9,185 bases of DNA from Acidobacteriota bacterium (GTDB taxonomy: Bacteria; Acidobacteriota; Terriglobia; Acidiferrales; 2-02-FULL-67-57): NCBI GenBank assembly GCA_016189965.1, contig JACPRL010000156.1, forward strand, positions 1 through 9,185, read 5' to 3'. Positions 7,861 through 9,185 of the stretch are shown one piece after another. The position numbers and the translations under genes are program-made. A model generated the notes under the pieces. It ran no database searches, was not told the DNA's origin, and saw nothing but the letters and a program-made list of their open reading frames with translations. The stretch's first letter is position 1; each line of letters starts with the position of its first letter.

Positions 7861-9185
7861 GCGAGGGTTCGGCCTGGAGCCAGAGGACTTCATAGGGGCC
7901 GAGGCGGGCTTTCAACCCTCCGCCGGCAACCTCGAACTGCTTCTCGCTCAGCAGGTCTTTCCACGCTCGACACTCGCCCAGTTCACCGGCCGGGAATTCG
8001 ACCGCTTGCACGCGGTCGCTCACGTTGGTGAGCGCCAGCACCCGCTGGCCACCGTCGGCCGCTTCCCGCAGCAGCGTGAACACGGCCGGGTTGCCGCGCA
8101 GCACCCGCTGCGGGGCGTTGGGGTGGAAGGCGGGCGAGGAAATGCGGGTTTCAAGCAACCGGAAGAATCTCCGTGCGATGTTGTGGCAGGCGCACCCCTC
8201 GTCGCCCAGCAGCTCAAAGAGCTTCCGCTCGAAAATTGTAGCGCGGTTGATGCTGCGCGCCTCCCCGGTGGTCCGCACCGCCTCCTGGTCGTTGCGCCCG
8301 CCCACCAGGCTGGGGAGATAGATGGCCGGGACGCCGACCAGGGCCAGCGCAATCGCCCGCGAGGCCACGAACCGCTCCACCTGCCGGTCGACGCTCTCCC
8401 CGTTCCCCTCGCGGTTCAAGGCGTCGAACCAGGTGATGTTCAGCTCGTAGGGTTCCCGCGCGCCGTCGCCCGCGTCGCGGTAGGACACCAGCCCGCCGTG
8501 CGCCCGCACGTGGTCGACCAGCAGCTCGATCTCCTCCCGCGGCACCAAGTTCTTCACCGGCAGCACGCCCACGCCGTCGTGCGAGTCGAGGAAATTGAAA
8601 TAGGTCGCCGTATCCGAGACGGGCTGGAGCGAGGCGGCCCAGTCGGCCAGCCGCCGGGCGTCGCCGGTGTGGAAGGCCAGCAGCACCAGGGGCGGCAGGG
8701 CGAAGTTATAGACCATCTGGGCTTCGTTGCGGCCGTCGCCGAAGTAGCGGACGTTGTCCTCGTGGGGCACGTTGGTTTCGGTGAGCAGGGCCACGGGCGG
8801 GGCCACGATGTCCAGCACCAGCCGGAACAACTGCACGATGCAGTGCGTCTGCTGCAGGTGCGCGCTCGTCGTCCCCAGCTCCTCCCAGAGGTAGGTGACC
8901 GCGTCGAGCCGGATGATGTCGGCACCGCGCCGGACGTAGCTGAGAAGAATCTCCAGGATGCGCAGCAGCACTTTGGGGTTCTGGAAGCTGAGGTCGATCT
9001 GGTCGGGCCCGAAGGTGGTCCAGACGTACTTCGGCCCGCGGAGGGTCTGGAAGCGGGTGAGCAGGGGGGTGGTGCGCGGGCGCAGGATCAGCTTCAGGTC
9101 TTCGTCGCTGACCGCTTCGCGGGTGGAGAAGGTGGTGAAGTAGTCCTGGCAGTCCGGGTCGCCGTTCAGGAAGCGCTGGAACCAG
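7856..9185 (-). CDS. GH13_18 sugar phosphorylase (sucrose/glucosylglycerate phosphorylase-like), 5' end cut
   Basis: The minus-strand frame is open from the right edge to the stop at 7858-7856, giving 442 visible residues; the N-terminus lies outside. The family phosphorolyses alpha-glucosides to alpha-glucose 1-phosphate with retention, in the cytoplasm. The visible part begins in the (beta/alpha)8 barrel (WFQRFLNGDPD, then RPRTTPLLTRF and VWTTFGPDQIDL). Catalytic residues by family are the nucleophile Asp in IRLDAV (8903-8905), the acid/base Glu in LLTETNVPH (8777-8779) and the stabilising Asp in LDSHDGVGV (8576-8578). Further GH13_18 marks are YFGDGRNEAQMVYNFALPPL and AFHPNAPQRVL, ending in the all-beta C-terminal domain. 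The TETNVPH form suggests the glucosylglycerate phosphorylase branch (E. coli YcjM-like) more than classical sucrose phosphorylase, but this is from memory and the substrate is not certain. A GTG at 8971 is internal and not the start. The gene is convergent with the RNase gene and has no evident link to cell elongation. Confidence 0.9.
   Translation of the reverse strand, partial: WFQRFLNGDPDCQDYFTTFSTREAVSDEDLKLILRPRTTPLLTRFQTLRGPKYVWTTFGPDQIDLSFQNPKVLLRILEILLSYVRRGADIIRLDAVTYLWEELGTTSAHLQQTHCIVQLFRLVLDIVAPPVALLTETNVPHEDNVRYFGDGRNEAQMVYNFALPPLVLLAFHTGDARRLADWAASLQPVSDTATYFNFLDSHDGVGVLPVKNLVPREEIELLVDHVRAHGGLVSYRDAGDGAREPYELNITWFDALNREGNGESVDRQVERFVASRAIALALVGVPAIYLPSLVGGRNDQEAVRTTGEARSINRATIFERKLFELLGDEGCACHNIARRFFRLLETRISSPAFHPNAPQRVLRGNPAVFTLLREAADGGQRVLALTNVSDRVQAVEFPAGELGECRAWKDLLSEKQFEVAGGGLKARLGPYEVLWLQAEPSP

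Noticed and set aside
8969..8971. GTG at 8971 as start of the phosphorylase
   Set aside because: Upstream in-frame codons to the right edge encode conserved GH13_18 barrel sequence (RPRTTPLLTRF, VWTTFGPDQIDL), so the gene continues beyond the window.

Overview
This is a GC-rich, almost fully coding window. It carries part of the cell-elongation (rod-shape) gene cluster, followed by an RNase E/G gene, with unrelated genes cut off at both ends. Nothing in it fixes the taxon. The best guess is an acidobacterium or a close relative. This rests on the TolB-like plus TPR protein type, the mreD-mrdA-rodA-rng order, the RNase E/G with a huge Arg/Pro/Glu-rich insert, and the intergenic palindromes. 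That placement is inference.

Plus strand, left to right. (1) The 3' part of a membrane-anchored TPR protein (to 1522), whose frame runs through a short inverted repeat at the left edge. (2) A 124-bp gap. (3) mreD (1647-2165), mrdA encoding PBP2 (2172-3998) and rodA (3998-5092). These are packed with a 6-nt gap and then a one-base TGATG overlap, so they are almost certainly one transcription unit. (4) A 241-bp non-coding stretch with several strong hairpins. (5) An 812-aa RNase E/G-family endoribonuclease (5334-7772). Then comes a 66-bp palindromic repeat (7795-7860) between convergent genes. On the minus strand lies the 3' part of a GH13 subfamily-18 sugar phosphorylase (7856 to the right edge), related to sucrose and glucosylglycerate phosphorylases.

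The core genes work together. MreD is a membrane scaffold of the elongasome, RodA is the SEDS glycan polymerase, and PBP2 is its partner transpeptidase. The RNase E/G gene follows, echoing the old linkage of mre genes and rng in E. coli. mreB and mreC are not in the window; a TPR gene occupies the position where mreC would often sit.

Most worth a second look: the RNase carries an insert of about 325 residues, charge-blocked and probably disordered, inside its S1 RNA-binding domain rather than as a C-terminal tail. RodA has Glu259 where the family's catalytic Asp is expected. PBP2 shows a Cys-Cys-His-Cys set spaced like the zinc site described in PBP2 of Acinetobacter. The leader before the RNase gene is structured and could mediate autoregulation. 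I found no tRNA, rRNA, CRISPR array, insertion sequence or clearly new system.
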